A DNA stretch of 5,256 bases from Candidatus Bathyarchaeota archaeon (GTDB taxonomy: Archaea; Thermoproteota; Bathyarchaeia; Bathyarchaeales; Bathyarchaeaceae): NCBI GenBank assembly GCA_026014605.1, contig JAOZIC010000039.1:1-5256 (forward strand), read 5' to 3'. Below are positions 4,270 through 5,256 of this stretch, in pieces; position 1 is the stretch's first letter; every line of letters starts with the position of its first letter. The notes under the pieces were generated by a model. That model had not been told where the DNA came from. It did not search any database and saw only the letters and a program-made list of their open reading frames with translations. Position numbers and translations under genes: made by a program.

Positions 4270-5256
4270 ATAACGAAGACAATCAAGGCATTAGCACGAA
4301 AAAACATCAGGTGTTTAAAGCCTTGCGTACACGGAGGCAAAGTTTGGGAGGCAATACAAAAAACGGAAAAAAGCACCCTTCTGGATTTTAGTTCAAGCAT
4401 TAATCCGTTTGGGGCATCTCAAAAAGCTGTTGAAGCAATATCAAGTAGTTTGAAAGAAATTCCGTTTTATCCAGATTCAAATTCGACTTTGCTACGGGAA
4501 GCGATTGCGGAACGGTTTGAGTCAGTATCTGCTGCTAATATAGTGGTTGGGAATGGTTCTACTGAATTGATTTATTTGTTTGCAGAGACTTTTTTGGAGA
4601 AAAACGATACCGCGCTTATGTCTGCACCAACGTTTGGAGAATATGAAAGCGCGGTCCTAAAAGCTGATGGTAAACCAGTGCATGTTAGGTTGGGTGGTGG
4701 GCTTTGTTTTGATGCTGAGGGTTTTGTTCGTCGTATGAAAGGTGTGAAGGTTGTTTTTTTGTGTAGTCCTAATAATCCTACGGGTATGTTGATTTCGTAT
4801 GAAGCGTTGGTTTCAGTGGTTGAGGCGGCTTTGGGGGAGGGTGTTCTTGTTTGTCTTGATGAGAATTTTTTGGAGTTTGTGGATGCAGATAAGCAGGTTT
4901 CGTTGATTGGGTGTGTGAAGAGTTTTCCGAATTTGTTTGTTTTGCGTTCGTTTACTAAGGTTTTTGGGTTGACTGGGTTGAGGGTTGGTTATGGGGTTGG
5001 GTCAGAAGAGATGATCAAGGTTTTGTCTAATGCGAAGATGCCGTGGAGTGTTAATTGTTTGGGTCAGGTTGGGGCGTTGGCTGCGTTAGAGGATAAGGAG
5101 CATCTTGAGAAGTGTCAAAATTTGATGAAAACGGAACGAGGTTTTTTAGCCAATAAACTAAAGCAGGTTAGGGGGTTTGAGCCGTATCCTGCGGATGCGA
5201 ACTATTTTTTGGTGAATATAAAGGGTTCAGGTTTTACTGCTTCACAGCTAAGCGAA
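4264..5256 (+). CDS. cobD: Threonine-phosphate decarboxylase, CobD type (C-terminus cut by the window edge)
   Basis: This is a PLP-dependent, fold-type I enzyme of the HisC/CobD group. CobD converts L-threonine O-3-phosphate to (R)-1-aminopropan-2-yl phosphate, which CbiB joins to cobyric acid during cobalamin synthesis. Residue numbers count from GTG 4264. VHGGKVWEA (22-30) and LDFSSSINPFG (from residue 40) form the N-terminal signature that separates CobD from histidinol-phosphate aminotransferase. SPNNPTG contains cofactor-binding N171, LDEN contains D199, SFTKVFGLTGLR contains the Schiff-base lysine K232, and R240 follows. About 331 codons are present, so roughly 30-40 residues are missing at the edge. 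GTG 4264 is the only usual start codon after the upstream stop at 4228 and before the conserved region. The first ~20 residues (IITKTIKALARKN) look like a non-conserved extension. It has its own operator and TATA box. A HisC role is the main alternative but less likely. Confidence 0.88.
   Translation, partial: MIITKTIKALARKNIRCLKPCVHGGKVWEAIQKTEKSTLLDFSSSINPFGASQKAVEAISSSLKEIPFYPDSNSTLLREAIAERFESVSAANIVVGNGSTELIYLFAETFLEKNDTALMSAPTFGEYESAVLKADGKPVHVRLGGGLCFDAEGFVRRMKGVKVVFLCSPNNPTGMLISYEALVSVVEAALGEGVLVCLDENFLEFVDADKQVSLIGCVKSFPNLFVLRSFTKVFGLTGLRVGYGVGSEEMIKVLSNAKMPWSVNCLGQVGALAALEDKEHLEKCQNLMKTERGFLANKLKQVRGFEPYPADANYFLVNIKGSGFTASQLSE

Noticed and set aside
4044..4391. Open reading frame of 115 codons across the intergenic region and the start of cobD
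   Set aside because: It runs through the hairpin element, the operator and the TATA box, overlaps cobD in another frame, and its protein is low-information with no recognisable motif. The conserved CobD signature is in the other frame.
1..5256. CRISPR array, insertion sequence or attachment site
   Set aside because: No regularly spaced direct repeats, transposase or integrase motifs, or terminal repeats flanking a cargo region were seen. The only repeated unit is the operator-promoter sequence.

Overview
The window looks archaeal. TATA-type promoter elements sit at the expected distance from the genes, and Shine-Dalgarno sequences match an archaeal 16S tail (GGAGGTGA, GGTGATC). Two of the proteins are winged-helix regulators of a kind I associate with archaea. 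Base composition is AT-rich. A mesophilic Bathyarchaeia-type or methanogen-related lineage would fit, but the sequence alone does not settle this.

Layout. (1) Positions 1-2083, minus strand: a complete ChlI/ChlD-type metal-chelatase ATPase (AAA+ plus VWA), joined by an ATGA overlap to the first 22 codons of a membrane-anchored or exported protein that runs off the left edge. (2) Positions 2084-2499: a 416-bp divergent intergenic region holding two copies of a 19-bp palindrome, each followed at the same distance by a TATA-like box, plus a cluster of TCAAC/GTTGA words. (3) Positions 2500-4040, plus strand: two overlapping genes (ATGA) for winged-helix DNA-binding proteins with different C-terminal domains. 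(4) Positions 4041-4263: an intergenic region with a GC-rich, strongly self-complementary element of about 90 nt, then a third copy of the palindrome with its TATA box. (5) From 4264 to the right edge, plus strand: a CobD-type threonine-phosphate decarboxylase, cut at its C-terminus.

How it fits together. CobD makes the aminopropanol phosphate used for the cobalamin nucleotide loop, and the ChlID-type ATPase powers metal insertion into a tetrapyrrole. The block therefore points to corrinoid or other tetrapyrrole metabolism. The regulator operon has the palindrome TGGATGG-N5-CCATCCA beside its own TATA box, and cobD has the same palindrome at the same offset. The simplest model is an autoregulated local repressor or activator, one or both of the winged-helix proteins, that controls cobD. 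This proposed regulon and the structured element at 4055-4146 are the two most interesting parts of the window. Both are inferences from sequence and no search was run.
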